Shown here: positions 27,043-35,879 of the stretch, piece by piece | How positions within the stretch are numbered: position 1 is the stretch's first letter | Layout: each line of letters opens with the position of its first letter | From: Nonomuraea antri | GTDB taxonomy: Bacteria > Actinomycetota > Actinomycetes > Streptosporangiales > Streptosporangiaceae | Reading direction: 5' to 3' | DNA length: 64,000 nucleotides | Assembly: GCF_013283785.1 (NCBI RefSeq) | Contig: NZ_JABCPZ010000021.1 | Span: 1 to 64,000 of the forward strand | The notes under the pieces: generated by a model | What the model was told of the DNA's origin: nothing | The model's input: the letters and a program-made list of their open reading frames with translations, nothing else | Database searches by the model: none | Made by a program: the position numbers and the translations under genes

Positions 27043-27764
27043 TAGCAGAGTGTGGCAAACCGGGCGGCGTTCCGCACGGCCGCGCCGCCGGGGTCGTTGT
27101 TGAAGTAGACGTAGGCGTCGCGCCAGCCGGCCTCGCGCACCCGGCCGGCCCAGGTGCGCAGCGAGGTGTCGCCGTACTCGGGCCAGGGGGTGGCCCGGCC
27201 CTCGTGCAGGCGCACGTACCCCCAGTCCGTGGTGCGCCAGAGCGGCGTGCGGGGGCGGCCGAGCCGGTCGGCCCAGCACAGCGCGGCGCCGCGGGCGCGC
27301 AGCACGTGGCACACGTCGGCGTTCCACCACGATTCGTGCCGGGGCTCGACCGCCACCCGGACGCCGGCCGGGAAGCAGGCCAGGCACCGGTCGAGCTTGT
27401 CCGGGTCGGCCTTGAGCGTGGGCGGGAGCTGCAGCAGGATCGGGCCCAGCCTGCCCGCCAGCGCGGCGGCCGCGCCCATCAGGCGGGCCACCGGCTCCTC
27501 CGGGTCGGACAGCCGCTTGACGTGGGTGAGGAACCTGCTGGCCTTGACCGCCATCACGAACCCGGCCGGGGTGCGCTCGCGCCAGTTCGCGAACGACTCG
27601 GGCGTCGGCAGCCGGTAGAAGGCGTTGTTGCTCTCGACCGTGGGGAACCTGGCGGCGTACGCCTCCAGCCAGCGCCGCTGCGGCAGCCCCTCCGGGTAGA
27701 GCACGCCGCGCCAGTCCCGGTACTGCCACCCCGGGGTCCCCACCAGCGTCGCCATACCGGTCAC
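27042..27764 (-). CDS. DUF72 family TIM-barrel protein
   Basis: A 240-residue DUF72 protein. The family pattern is clear: VGTPGWQYRDWRGVLYP at the start, VESNNAFYRLPTPESFANWRERTP, FVMAVKASRFLTHVKRL, LLQLPPTLKADPDKL, VAVEPRHESWW, and YVYFNNDPGGAAVRNA at the end. No reaction is established for the family. The second ATG at 27755 is an alternative start. It is coupled to the short CorA gene downstream. Confidence 0.92.
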   Translation of the reverse strand: MTGMATLVGTPGWQYRDWRGVLYPEGLPQRRWLEAYAARFPTVESNNAFYRLPTPESFANWRERTPAGFVMAVKASRFLTHVKRLSDPEEPVARLMGAAAALAGRLGPILLQLPPTLKADPDKLDRCLACFPAGVRVAVEPRHESWWNADVCHVLRARGAALCWADRLGRPRTPLWRTTDWGYVRLHEGRATPWPEYGDTSLRTWAGRVREAGWRDAYVYFNNDPGGAAVRNAARFATLC

Positions 27765-27822
27765 CTACCCGCGCGCGGGTGCAGTACTGTCACTGTTCGT
27801 CTAAGGAGGGCCGGCAACGCAG

Positions 27823-29088
27823 ATGGGCACCGATCACGGGCACGGGCACGGACATCCGTCGGCGCCAGGCTCACGGCGGGCCGTGGTGGCGGCGCTGGCC
27901 GTGCTGGTGCCGCTGGCGATCGCCACGCTGGCCGGGCTGGTGTGGCTGTGGCCGGCCGGGCAGGAGAGCGCGGCCGAGCCGTCGCCGGTCGAGCGGTACC
28001 CGGGGACGATCTCCAGCGTGGTGCTCAAGCCCTGCCCCGACCCCTCACTCGACCCGGCCACCTGCGGGAACGCCACCGTACGCGTGGGCGAAGGCCCCGA
28101 GTCCGGCCGCGAGGTGACGCTGCGCCTGCCCAGCGGGCCCGGCGCGCAGCACTTCGCGTCCGGCGACGACGTGATCCTGCTGCGCGACGCCACGGCCAAG
28201 TACCAGATCTCCGACCACGACCGGGCGACCTCGCTGTGGCTGTTCTGCGCGGCGTTCGCGCTGGCCGTGATCGCCTTCGGGCGCTGGCGCGGGGTGACCG
28301 CGCTGGTCGGGCTGGCGATCACGTTCGTGCTGCTGCTGACGTTCGTGATCCCCGGCATCCTGCAGGGCGAGCCGCCCATGCTGGTGGCCATCGTCGGCGC
28401 GGCCGCGATCATGCTGACCGTGCTGTTCCTCACCCACGGGTTCACGCTGTCCACCACCGTGGCGGTGATCGGCACGCTGACCAGCCTGGCGCTGACGGGC
28501 CTGCTGTCGTACGCCACGCTGGGCCTGGCCGAGCTCAACGGCGTCACCGACGACAGCTCGTTCACGCTGGGCATGTCGCTCGACCTCGACACCCGGGGGC
28601 TGCTGCTGGCCAGCATCATCATCGGGGCGCTCGGCGTGCTCGACGACGTCACCGTCACCCAGGCCGTCACCGTCACCGAGCTGGCCGCGGCCAACCCGTC
28701 GTACGGCTTCGCCCGCCTGTACCGGGCGGGCGGCCGGGTCGGGCGGGCGCACATCGCCTCGGTCATCAACACGATCATCCTGGCGTACGCGGGGGCGTCG
28801 CTGCCGCTGCTGCTGCTGTTCAGCATCGGCGACCAGCCGCTGGGCGACGTGCTGACCACGCCGGTCATCGCCCAGGAGATCGTCAGGTCGGTGGTGGGCA
28901 CGCTGGGTCTCATCGCCGCGGTGCCGATCACCACGGCCCTGGCCGCGCTGGTCGCCGCCCGCCACGACCCCGAGGGCCCGGGGGACGACGTGCCGGCCGC
29001 GCGGCACCGGCGGGCCGCCCAGAGCAATCCGGCTCAGAACACCTCGACGCTGCCGTCGACGCGGAGCTTGCGCCGGGCCCGCTCGTAG
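27823..29088 (+). CDS. YibE/F family membrane protein
   Basis: A 421-residue membrane protein. One helix near 20-41 leads to an outer domain with two Cys (PCPDPSLDPATCG). A block of about seven helices follows, with LFLTHGFTLSTTVAVIGTL, the acidic GALGVLDDVTVTQAVTVTEL and VINTIILAYAGASLPLLL, which are typical of YibE/F. The function of the family is unknown. A His-rich start (HGHGHGH) could bind metal. Its end overlaps the converging NAD kinase gene by 55 bases, although the last 35 or so residues are low-complexity. Confidence 0.9.
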   Translation: MGTDHGHGHGHPSAPGSRRAVVAALAVLVPLAIATLAGLVWLWPAGQESAAEPSPVERYPGTISSVVLKPCPDPSLDPATCGNATVRVGEGPESGREVTLRLPSGPGAQHFASGDDVILLRDATAKYQISDHDRATSLWLFCAAFALAVIAFGRWRGVTALVGLAITFVLLLTFVIPGILQGEPPMLVAIVGAAAIMLTVLFLTHGFTLSTTVAVIGTLTSLALTGLLSYATLGLAELNGVTDDSSFTLGMSLDLDTRGLLLASIIIGALGVLDDVTVTQAVTVTELAAANPSYGFARLYRAGGRVGRAHIASVINTIILAYAGASLPLLLLFSIGDQPLGDVLTTPVIAQEIVRSVVGTLGLIAAVPITTALAALVAARHDPEGPGDDVPAARHRRAAQSNPAQNTSTLPSTRSLRRARS

Positions 29089-29891
29089 AACGTGGTGCCC
29101 AGGCGCACCACCTTGGCCGCGCCGGGCAGCGCGGTGATCGTGATCTGCTCGCCGGGGCTCAGGTGGCCGACCACCGTGCCGTCGACCTCGACCGCCAGGC
29201 GGCCGCTGGTGGGCAGCACCTCCAGCGTCACCTCCTCGTCGGCGGGCAGCACCAGCGCCCGGTTGAACGACGAGTGCGCCGCGGCGGGCACCACCAGGAT
29301 CGCCTCGACCCGCGGCGAGACCACCGGCCCGCCGGCGGAGAAGCTGTAGGCGGTCGAGCCCGTGGTGGTGGCGACGATGACGGCGTCGGCCGCGTACGAC
29401 ACGAACGGGCTGCCCGACGGGGTCACGGTCACCGCGGCGAGCCCGTGTCCGGGCGTGCGGACCAGCGCGATGTCGTTGAACGCGCGCACCCGGGTCTCGC
29501 CCACCGTGCCGGAGACGGCCATGCGCGACTCGATCGTGTAGCGGTGGTTGTCGATGGCCGACAGCGCGCCGCCCAGCTCGGACACGTCGACCTCGGCCAG
29601 GAAGCCGAGCCGGCCCAGGTTGACGCCGAGCACCGGCGTGGGCCGGCCGGCGATGAGCCGCATGGTGCGCAGCATCGTGCCGTCGCCGCCCAGGCTGACC
29701 ACCAGGTCGGCGCGTTCGACCAGGGCGTTGGCGTCGACGGCGACCGCGCTGCAGTCGATGCGGCCGACTTCCTCCGGCAGCCCGAGCACGGTCACGCCGC
29801 GGCCGGCCGCCCAGCTCAGGATGGTGTCCATCGCCTCCTTGGAGTCGCGCTGCGGATGCAGCACCAGCCCGACCGTCCCCACCATGCCCAT
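29034..29891 (-). CDS. nadK: NAD(+) kinase
   Basis: This 285-residue enzyme phosphorylates NAD to NADP. The signature GGDGT (68-72) with catalytic Asp70 is present, as are LGVNLGRLGFLAEV, AFNDIALVR and TTTGSTAYSFSAGGPVV. Two ATG codons, 29891 and 29885, can start it; neither has a strong ribosome site. The usual actinomycete neighbours of nadK (recN, tlyA) are absent, so this may be a second copy. It lies 18 bases downstream of the alpha/beta hydrolase gene. Confidence 0.94.
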   Translation of the reverse strand: MGMVGTVGLVLHPQRDSKEAMDTILSWAAGRGVTVLGLPEEVGRIDCSAVAVDANALVERADLVVSLGGDGTMLRTMRLIAGRPTPVLGVNLGRLGFLAEVDVSELGGALSAIDNHRYTIESRMAVSGTVGETRVRAFNDIALVRTPGHGLAAVTVTPSGSPFVSYAADAVIVATTTGSTAYSFSAGGPVVSPRVEAILVVPAAAHSSFNRALVLPADEEVTLEVLPTSGRLAVEVDGTVVGHLSPGEQITITALPGAAKVVRLGTTFYERARRKLRVDGSVEVF

Positions 29892-29908
29892 GGGGCAACT
29901 GTACGGTG

Positions 29909-31189
29909 TCACCCGGCGCGGATCGCGTGCAGGAGCGCGTTGGCCACCTCCCTGCCCGTCACGTCGCTGTGCCCGGTGATGAAGGCGTCCGCCAGCAGGT
30001 TGTGCACCCGTCCAGGGGCGAAGGCGTAGCCGCCGCCGGCCGGGAGCAGGCGGCCGGGCGGCTGGGCGACCTGCGGGGTCCTGATCGCGCCGTTGCGCCC
30101 GATGCCGCCGTAGCGGTCGTCGGGGCCGCCGGGCAGGCCGGCCGCCTGCTGCCTGGCCAGCCTGGAGATGATCGCGTACGCGACGCCGACCGCGAGGTCG
30201 CGGCCGGTGTGCGTGACCACCACCGGCCCACGCACCCGGCCGGGATCGAGCACGGCGCGGAAGAAGCCGTTGCCGCCCTTGCTGTCGTAGTCGGTGGCGA
30301 ACCCGTGATGGCTGAACGCCCCCTGCAGCAGGGTGATCGACTGGATCGGGGCGTGCCGCAGGGCCGCGGCGCTGACCAGCCGGGCGCCGAAGGAGTGCCC
30401 GGCCAGGTGCCTGCGCACGCCGGGCGCGGCGGCGGCGAGCGCGTCGAGCAGCTTGGCCACGCCGTTCATGCCGACGTCGCCCGACCTGGACTTCATCGTG
30501 AAGTAGGTGACGGTGTTGAGCAGCAGGCGGGCCGCGCCTAGCGGGTCGGGGAGGCCGAGCGCCTGCGCGCCACCGGGCGCCGGTACCGGCCCGGGGGCGG
30601 GTTCTGACAGGTGGGCCGCGCCGCCCGGCTGCTGTCCCTGGAGGAGGATCACCGGCTGGCCGAGCCGGCCGAACACCTCGGCGGGCTCGCCCGTCATGAG
30701 CGCGTCCGGTGGCCGTTCCTCGTCGTCCGAGCCCGGGACGAGGCCGCGCAGCAGGTTGAGGAAGTCCGCCCGGGCCGCCGCGGACGTCTCCAGCCCGCCG
30801 ACCAGGTCCTCCAGCCGGGCGGCCAGGCCGGGATCGGCGATGCTGTCCCTGATCTCCACCCGCAGCAGCTCGCCCGGGTCGGCCAGGCCGGCGCCGCCGC
30901 CCGCGATCACGTCGGGGTCGGCCCACTTGATGGACGGCCAGAGCACGCCGACGACCGCGAGCCGCATGCCCGCGGCCGCGGGAACGGCGGGCCGGACGGC
31001 GTCCAGGCTGTCGGTGAGCCGGGTGTAGAGGTCCCTGGCCGCCGCCATGTCGTTGTTCCAGCCGTGCGAGACGACCAGGACGTCGGTGAAATCGCCGGTG
31101 CGGACCAAGTCGACGGCGCGGCGCTGCTCGCTCGGGTCGTGCACGGCCCCGCCGGACTCGAACTGGACTTCCGCGTAGGGGAATCGCAT
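29909..31189 (-). CDS. Alpha/beta hydrolase-like protein next to the subtilase
   Basis: A 426-residue soluble protein. VLVVSHGWNNDMAAARDLY (about 38-56) forms the oxyanion strand and turn. GHSFGAR carries the nucleophile Ser266. An Asp or His completing the triad could be in the later VVVTHTGRDLAVG and ITGHSDVTGRE segments. Between the two halves is a variable Pro-rich insert at about 150-215. Substrate unknown; lipase, esterase and protease-helper roles are all open. It lies 40 bases after the subtilase gene on the same strand. Confidence 0.75.
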   Translation of the reverse strand: MRFPYAEVQFESGGAVHDPSEQRRAVDLVRTGDFTDVLVVSHGWNNDMAAARDLYTRLTDSLDAVRPAVPAAAGMRLAVVGVLWPSIKWADPDVIAGGGAGLADPGELLRVEIRDSIADPGLAARLEDLVGGLETSAAARADFLNLLRGLVPGSDDEERPPDALMTGEPAEVFGRLGQPVILLQGQQPGGAAHLSEPAPGPVPAPGGAQALGLPDPLGAARLLLNTVTYFTMKSRSGDVGMNGVAKLLDALAAAAPGVRRHLAGHSFGARLVSAAALRHAPIQSITLLQGAFSHHGFATDYDSKGGNGFFRAVLDPGRVRGPVVVTHTGRDLAVGVAYAIISRLARQQAAGLPGGPDDRYGGIGRNGAIRTPQVAQPPGRLLPAGGGYAFAPGRVHNLLADAFITGHSDVTGREVANALLHAIRAG

Positions 31190-31229
31190 GATGTGCCTCC
31201 TCGGTCCCCGACTCGGTGGGAGCGCGCGT

Positions 31230-32765
31230 TCAGACGCGCTGGATGGCCCGCATGGCGTCGACCAGGCCGCTGCCCTGGAACGCCCGGTCGCGGCGCAGGT
31301 CGCTGGCCGACTCCATCAGGTGCCGCTTGACCTCCTCGGGGCGTCCGACGAACTCGCGGTGCACCGACAGGAACGCCGCGGCCACCCCCGACACGTGCGG
31401 CGCGGCCATGGAGGTGCCGGAGTCCTCGACGTAGGCGGCGTCGGGCACGGACCGCATCGCGCGTTTCAGCATCGCGCCCGCCCCGGCGCTGATGATGCGC
31501 TCCCCCGGCGCGACCAGGTCGGGTTTCTGCCGTCCGTCGCCGGTGGGGCCCTTGGAGGAGAAGTACGACACCCCGGTCACGTACGGGCGGCACGAGGTGG
31601 AGCCGACGGTGATGGCCAGGTCGGCGTTGCCCGGGTCGTTGATCGTCAGGTCCAGGCCCATGCCGACCGAGCGGCTCTCGGCGTCGACGGCGAAACCGTA
31701 GCCGGTGTTGCCCGCCGACACCACGACCACGACGCCGCTGCGGACCAGCAGGTCCACCTCGCGGCAGACCGGGGTCAGCCCGGCGGCGAACCAGCGCGGG
31801 TCGAACGGGTAGCCGACCGACAGGTTCACCCCGTGCACCCGCAGGTCGCGGCCGTGGGAGTTGAGTTCCTGCAGGTAGCGCAGCGCGTCGAGGACGGCGG
31901 CCACGTCGCCGGTGCCGTCGTCGCGCAGCACCTTGCACGACAGCAGCCGGCAGCGCGGGGCCATGCCGCTGATGGCGTCCAGTTCCAGCCGCCGCACCTC
32001 CAGGCCGCCTTCCTGGTCGTCGTCCTGGTACCAGCCGGCGGCCACGATCGGCTGGGCGGCGCGCCGCCGGCCGGATCGCGGCGCGCCGTCGCCGCGCAGC
32101 CGCTCGCCGGCGATGATCGCGGCCACGTGCGTGCCGTGCCCGTAGGCGTCGCGCAGCGCGTCGGCATCATCGGCGCCCGGCACGAAGCTGCGGTGCGGCA
32201 GGTCGTCGGCGTCGCGCCGGAGGTTGTCGTGCCGGTCGAAGTGGGGGTGGTCGCGCTCGATGCCGGAGTCGAGCACGGCCCAGACGATGTCCTGGCCGTG
32301 CGCGCCGAACGCGCGGTGCGCGGCCGCGCACTTGGTGGTGACCACGCTGCGGTAGGTGTCGGCCCGCACCTCGAAGTTGGGCCAGATCCGGTGCACGGAT
32401 GACCGCGGCGCGCCGGCGGCTCCGGTGTCCTGTTCCGCCTGCCTGGCGTCGAGCCGTGCCAGGTCGCGGATCTGCGGCGCGGTCAGCGCGGCGGCTACGT
32501 ACGAGCCCACCCGCCGCACCCCGTCGCCGCCGACCTCCGCGATCAGCTCCTCGACCCGGGACGCCGCCGCCCCGGCGCCCCCGGGGAACGAGGTGCGCAG
32601 CTCGATCAGGACGCCGATGGGCCGGTCGCCGGCGTCGTCCATCAGCTCGCGCAGCGGGATCGCGATCACCGAGTCGGCCACCAGGCCGGGTGAGGGCGGC
32701 ACGGCCCGCCGCCGCGCCGGGTGCTCGGGCGGGATGCCGGGGGGTGGCCCATCTGCGCCTGTCAT
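31230..32765 (-). CDS. S8 family subtilisin-like peptidase without signal peptide
   Basis: A 511-residue subtilase. The triad is Asp166 in AVLDSGIERDHPHF, His210 in YGHGTHVAAIIAG and Ser452 in SGTSMAAPHVSG. The oxyanion Asn353 is in VSAGNTG. The first about 140 residues form an inhibitor-I9-like pro-region without any export signal, so it appears to stay in the cytoplasm. An extended, partly charged loop (about 222-255) follows the His block. The ATG start has GGAGG 6 bases upstream. It heads a two-gene unit with the alpha/beta hydrolase. Confidence 0.92.
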   Translation of the reverse strand: MTGADGPPPGIPPEHPARRRAVPPSPGLVADSVIAIPLRELMDDAGDRPIGVLIELRTSFPGGAGAAASRVEELIAEVGGDGVRRVGSYVAAALTAPQIRDLARLDARQAEQDTGAAGAPRSSVHRIWPNFEVRADTYRSVVTTKCAAAHRAFGAHGQDIVWAVLDSGIERDHPHFDRHDNLRRDADDLPHRSFVPGADDADALRDAYGHGTHVAAIIAGERLRGDGAPRSGRRRAAQPIVAAGWYQDDDQEGGLEVRRLELDAISGMAPRCRLLSCKVLRDDGTGDVAAVLDALRYLQELNSHGRDLRVHGVNLSVGYPFDPRWFAAGLTPVCREVDLLVRSGVVVVVSAGNTGYGFAVDAESRSVGMGLDLTINDPGNADLAITVGSTSCRPYVTGVSYFSSKGPTGDGRQKPDLVAPGERIISAGAGAMLKRAMRSVPDAAYVEDSGTSMAAPHVSGVAAAFLSVHREFVGRPEEVKRHLMESASDLRRDRAFQGSGLVDAMRAIQRV

Positions 32766-32932
32766 CGCCGGCCTCCGCTCTCGCAGGGTGGACCCTTGAC
32801 GGTAGAACGGCGGCGCCCCGGGGCGAATCCGGGAATTCGCTCGGGAAATCCCTAGGTGTGCGGCCACCTGGGCGAGGTGACGGGCCGTGGTGGACCGGGA
32901 ACACGACGCAGGGCGGCGCCGAGCGGCCCGGC

Positions 32933-34510
32933 TCAGGCGTAGGCGCGTAACAGGTCGCCGACCTGGCCGGAGCCGGGCGCGGCGAAGACCGCGGCGACGT
33001 AGCGGTCCGGCTTGACCAGGACGAACCGGCCGCGGGCCGGGCCGAGCGCGGACTCCAACCGGCCGTCGGCGTCGGCGACGGCCCGGCGTTCGCCGCTCGG
33101 CCTGGGCAGCCGCTCGCCGAGCACGACGTCGACGCAGGTCACCGGCCAGCCGGCGGGCAGCGCGGCGCGGGCCGCGGCCCAGTCCGTCGCCTGGACGTCC
33201 ACGCCGAGCAGCGCGAACCCCTCGCCCAGCACGTCGTCGAGCGGGGCGGGGCGCAGGCTGGGCGGCACGAGCACGCGCGGTTGCGGCAGCAGCGCGCCGG
33301 AGAGCCGGTCGGCGCCGGGACGGGCGGGCAGCACCAGGCCGCCGCGGTGCACGGCGCGCGGGCGGAAGCGCATCTGCTCCAGGTAGCGCCGCCCGCGCCC
33401 GGTCAGGCGCACGGCCCGGACGGCGGTGTCCCTGGCCAGCGCGCGCCACGGGCTGGTGGTCATGACGACCCGGCCGAGCCGTTCGGAGAACGCGACGACG
33501 GCGGTGGCGTGCGGGCGGCGCTCCGGCTCGTAGGTGTCGAGCAGCCGGGGGGAGCAGCGGCCGTGCCAGACCTCGGCCAGTTTCCAGGCCAGGTTGGCGG
33601 CGTCCCTGACGCCGGAGTTCAGCCCCTGGCCGGCGAACGGCGGCATCATGTGGGCCGCGTCGCCGAGCAGGAAGCAGCGGCCGTCGCGCCAGCGGTCGGC
33701 GACCACGGCGTTGAAGGTGTAGTTCACCGCCCGTTCCACCTGATCCGCCGATATTTCGCGGTACGGGGCGAGGAGTCGCCGGATGAGGTCGAACGGGGGC
33801 CGCTCCCCCGCCGCGCCCTCGCCGTCGCGCAGCCGGAACTCGTACCGGCAGCGGCCGTCGCGCCCGGGGACGATGACCGTGGGCCGCGACGGCAGCCCGA
33901 GATGCATGCCGTAACGCTCGTCGTGGGCGTCGCCGACGGTGTCGGCCACCAGCCAGACCTCGCGGTGGCTGGTGCCGGTCATGTCGATCTTCTTCAGCTC
34001 GCGCACGCCGCTGCGGCCGCCGTCGCAGCCGAGCACCCAGCTCACCTCCGCACGCGTGGCGTTCGCGCCGTCGCCGAGCAGCGCGGTGACCGTCTCGCCG
34101 TTCTCGCGCAGCCCGGTGAGCGCGGTGCCGAAGCGCACCTCGGCCTCGGGCCGCCGCTTGAGCGCGTGCAGCAGCGTGCGTTCCAGCTCCGGCTGGGCGA
34201 ACTGGTTCTTGAACGGGAACCCGTGCAGGTACGGCTCGGGCCCGCGGGCGTGGAAGAGCACCCGGCCGGTACGGCCGAAGTAGCGGGTGCCGGTGCCCGG
34301 CACGACGATCTCCAGCACCGCCTCGGCCAGCCCGGCCATCTGCATGGTGCGCAGCGACTCGTCGTCCAGGCTGATCGCCTTGGCCTCGTCGCTGGTGCCG
34401 GCGTTGCGTTCGACCAGCAGCACCGGCACGTCGCGGGCGGCCAGCAGGTTGGCGGCGGTCAGGCCGACCGGGCCCGCCCCCACGACGAGCACGGGCGGAC
34501 GGCTGCTCAT
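32933..34510 (-). CDS. FAD-dependent aromatic hydroxylase (class A monooxygenase)
   Basis: A 525-residue flavoprotein monooxygenase of the MhpA/PheA group, which hydroxylates aromatic rings with NAD(P)H and O2. Seen are the FAD motif VLVVGAGPVGLTAANLLA at the start, the middle CDGGRS motif, and GRCFLLGDAAHMMPPFAGQG, which binds FAD ribityl and phosphate. A thioredoxin-like C-terminal domain (about 410-525) is typical of phenol-type hydroxylases. The ATG overlaps the stop of the dienelactone hydrolase gene. It is the last gene of the six-gene catabolic operon. Confidence 0.93.
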   Translation of the reverse strand: MSSRPPVLVVGAGPVGLTAANLLAARDVPVLLVERNAGTSDEAKAISLDDESLRTMQMAGLAEAVLEIVVPGTGTRYFGRTGRVLFHARGPEPYLHGFPFKNQFAQPELERTLLHALKRRPEAEVRFGTALTGLRENGETVTALLGDGANATRAEVSWVLGCDGGRSGVRELKKIDMTGTSHREVWLVADTVGDAHDERYGMHLGLPSRPTVIVPGRDGRCRYEFRLRDGEGAAGERPPFDLIRRLLAPYREISADQVERAVNYTFNAVVADRWRDGRCFLLGDAAHMMPPFAGQGLNSGVRDAANLAWKLAEVWHGRCSPRLLDTYEPERRPHATAVVAFSERLGRVVMTTSPWRALARDTAVRAVRLTGRGRRYLEQMRFRPRAVHRGGLVLPARPGADRLSGALLPQPRVLVPPSLRPAPLDDVLGEGFALLGVDVQATDWAAARAALPAGWPVTCVDVVLGERLPRPSGERRAVADADGRLESALGPARGRFVLVKPDRYVAAVFAAPGSGQVGDLLRAYA

Positions 34511-35202
34511 GCCGGGAGGTGCTTGTCGAGGAAGTCCCAGGTCCGCTGCCAGGCCGTGGCGGCGGGATCGGGGCGGTACATGTGCGGGCGGGCGTCGCAG
34601 GCGAAGGCGTGCCCGGCGGCGACGTAGACGTGCTGCTCGAACTGGATGCCGGCGGCGGTGAGCGCGGCCTCGATGGCCTCGACCTGGTCGGCGGGGATGG
34701 TCGGGTCGTCCGCGCCGACGTGCAGCAGCATCGGGGCGGTGATCGAGCCGGCCCGGTCCAGCACGGCGTGCGGCCCGGCGGCAATGCCGGGGCCGTAGAA
34801 GACGACGGTGGCGCCCAGGCCGGGGACGGCGGTGGCGGCGGTGAAGGCGGCGCGCCCGCCGAAGCAGAAGCCGACGACGGCGACCCTGTCACGCGCGATC
34901 CCGTGCTCCGCCGACTCGTCCAGCGCCGCGCGCACGTCGGTGACGATCTGCTCCGGGCCGATGGCGCCGATCAGCGGCATGGCCTCGGCGTGCTGGTCGT
35001 AGGCCAGTTCGCGGACGCCGGTGCGATGGAACAGATCGGGCGCCAGGGCCAGGAATCCGCGTGCGGCGAAGCGCCGGGCGATGTCCTGGATGTGGTCGTT
35101 GACGCCGAACGCCTCCTGCAGCACGATGACCGCCCTGGTGGCGGGTTCCTGCGGCTCGGCGACGTAGATCCGCATACCGCCGGACGTTTCCCTCCACGTC
35201 AT
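34507..35202 (-). CDS. Dienelactone hydrolase family protein
   Basis: A 231-residue alpha/beta hydrolase. The DLH triad is visible: nucleophile Cys113 in GFCFGG, Asp in GADDPTIP near 165 and His198 in AAGHAF. Glu30 in QEAFGVN is also conserved. DLH opens lactone rings formed in chloroaromatic and related ring-cleavage pathways. Its place between an aldolase and a hydroxylase fits aromatic catabolism. Both ends overlap neighbours in ATGA junctions. Confidence 0.93.
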   Translation of the reverse strand: MTWRETSGGMRIYVAEPQEPATRAVIVLQEAFGVNDHIQDIARRFAARGFLALAPDLFHRTGVRELAYDQHAEAMPLIGAIGPEQIVTDVRAALDESAEHGIARDRVAVVGFCFGGRAAFTAATAVPGLGATVVFYGPGIAAGPHAVLDRAGSITAPMLLHVGADDPTIPADQVEAIEAALTAAGIQFEQHVYVAAGHAFACDARPHMYRPDPAATAWQRTWDFLDKHLPA

Positions 35203-35879
35203 GAAATTTCAGCCTTTCTGAGCAAGTAGTGGTAGCCGGCCGCGAGCTGGCTCTCCGGCCAGCACTCCGCCTGCTTGGCCCGCGCCTCGTCGGCGTCGGA
35301 GAAGTCGTGGATCGTCCCGGCGGCCATGGCCGTGAGCTGGGCCCGGCAGGCCCGCTCCAGCAGGACGGCGTGCATCACGGCGGCGGCCGGGCCGCGGCCC
35401 GCGGCCACCAGCCCGTGCCTGGCCAGCAGCGCGGCCGGGGCCGCGCCGAGTGCCGTGGCCAGCGCGGCGCCGAGTTCCGGCGTCCTGATCAGGGCGCCGG
35501 TCGCGGTGAACCTGGGCACGTCCGCGCCGCCGAACAGGGCGCCGTCGTGCGAGATCGGCAGCAGCGGCGTGCCGAGCGCGGCGAAGGCGACGGCGGCCTG
35601 CGCGTGGGTGTGCGCCGAGCAGGTCAGCGCCGGGTCCGCGCGCAGGACCTCCAGGTGGATGTGCACCTCGACGTGCGGTTTCCCCTCTCCTGCCAGCACC
35701 TCGGCGTCCCAGGAGACGAGCTGGACGCGTTCCGCGGTGACCTCGTCGAGCCCCCAGCCCGGCGCCTTGATCCACACGCCCCGCCCGTCGGGGTCGCGCA
35801 CGGCCACGTGCCCCCACACCAGGTCGCCGTGCCCGGCCTGGGCCAGCGCCCGGCTCGCCTCGACCACCTGGGTGATCAC
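35199..35879 (-). CDS. Class II aldolase/adducin family protein
   Basis: A 226-residue zinc aldolase-fold protein. Metal ligands are the two His of CSAHTHAQ and the His of ARHGLVAAGR; VEVHIHLEV carries the preceding conserved segment. Members split or decarboxylate hydroxy-acid substrates; some act as hydroxyketoacid aldolases in aromatic breakdown. The GTG start overlaps the stop of the cupin gene. The N-terminus is slightly shorter than in sugar-phosphate aldolases, so a phosphate substrate is less likely. Confidence 0.9.
   Translation of the reverse strand: MITQVVEASRALAQAGHGDLVWGHVAVRDPDGRGVWIKAPGWGLDEVTAERVQLVSWDAEVLAGEGKPHVEVHIHLEVLRADPALTCSAHTHAQAAVAFAALGTPLLPISHDGALFGGADVPRFTATGALIRTPELGAALATALGAAPAALLARHGLVAAGRGPAAAVMHAVLLERACRAQLTAMAAGTIHDFSDADEARAKQAECWPESQLAAGYHYLLRKAEIS

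Noticed and set aside
32766..32932. Possible small gene between the subtilase and hydroxylase genes
   Set aside because: Only short frames without a ribosome site. It is likely the subtilase promoter and the end of the catabolic operon.
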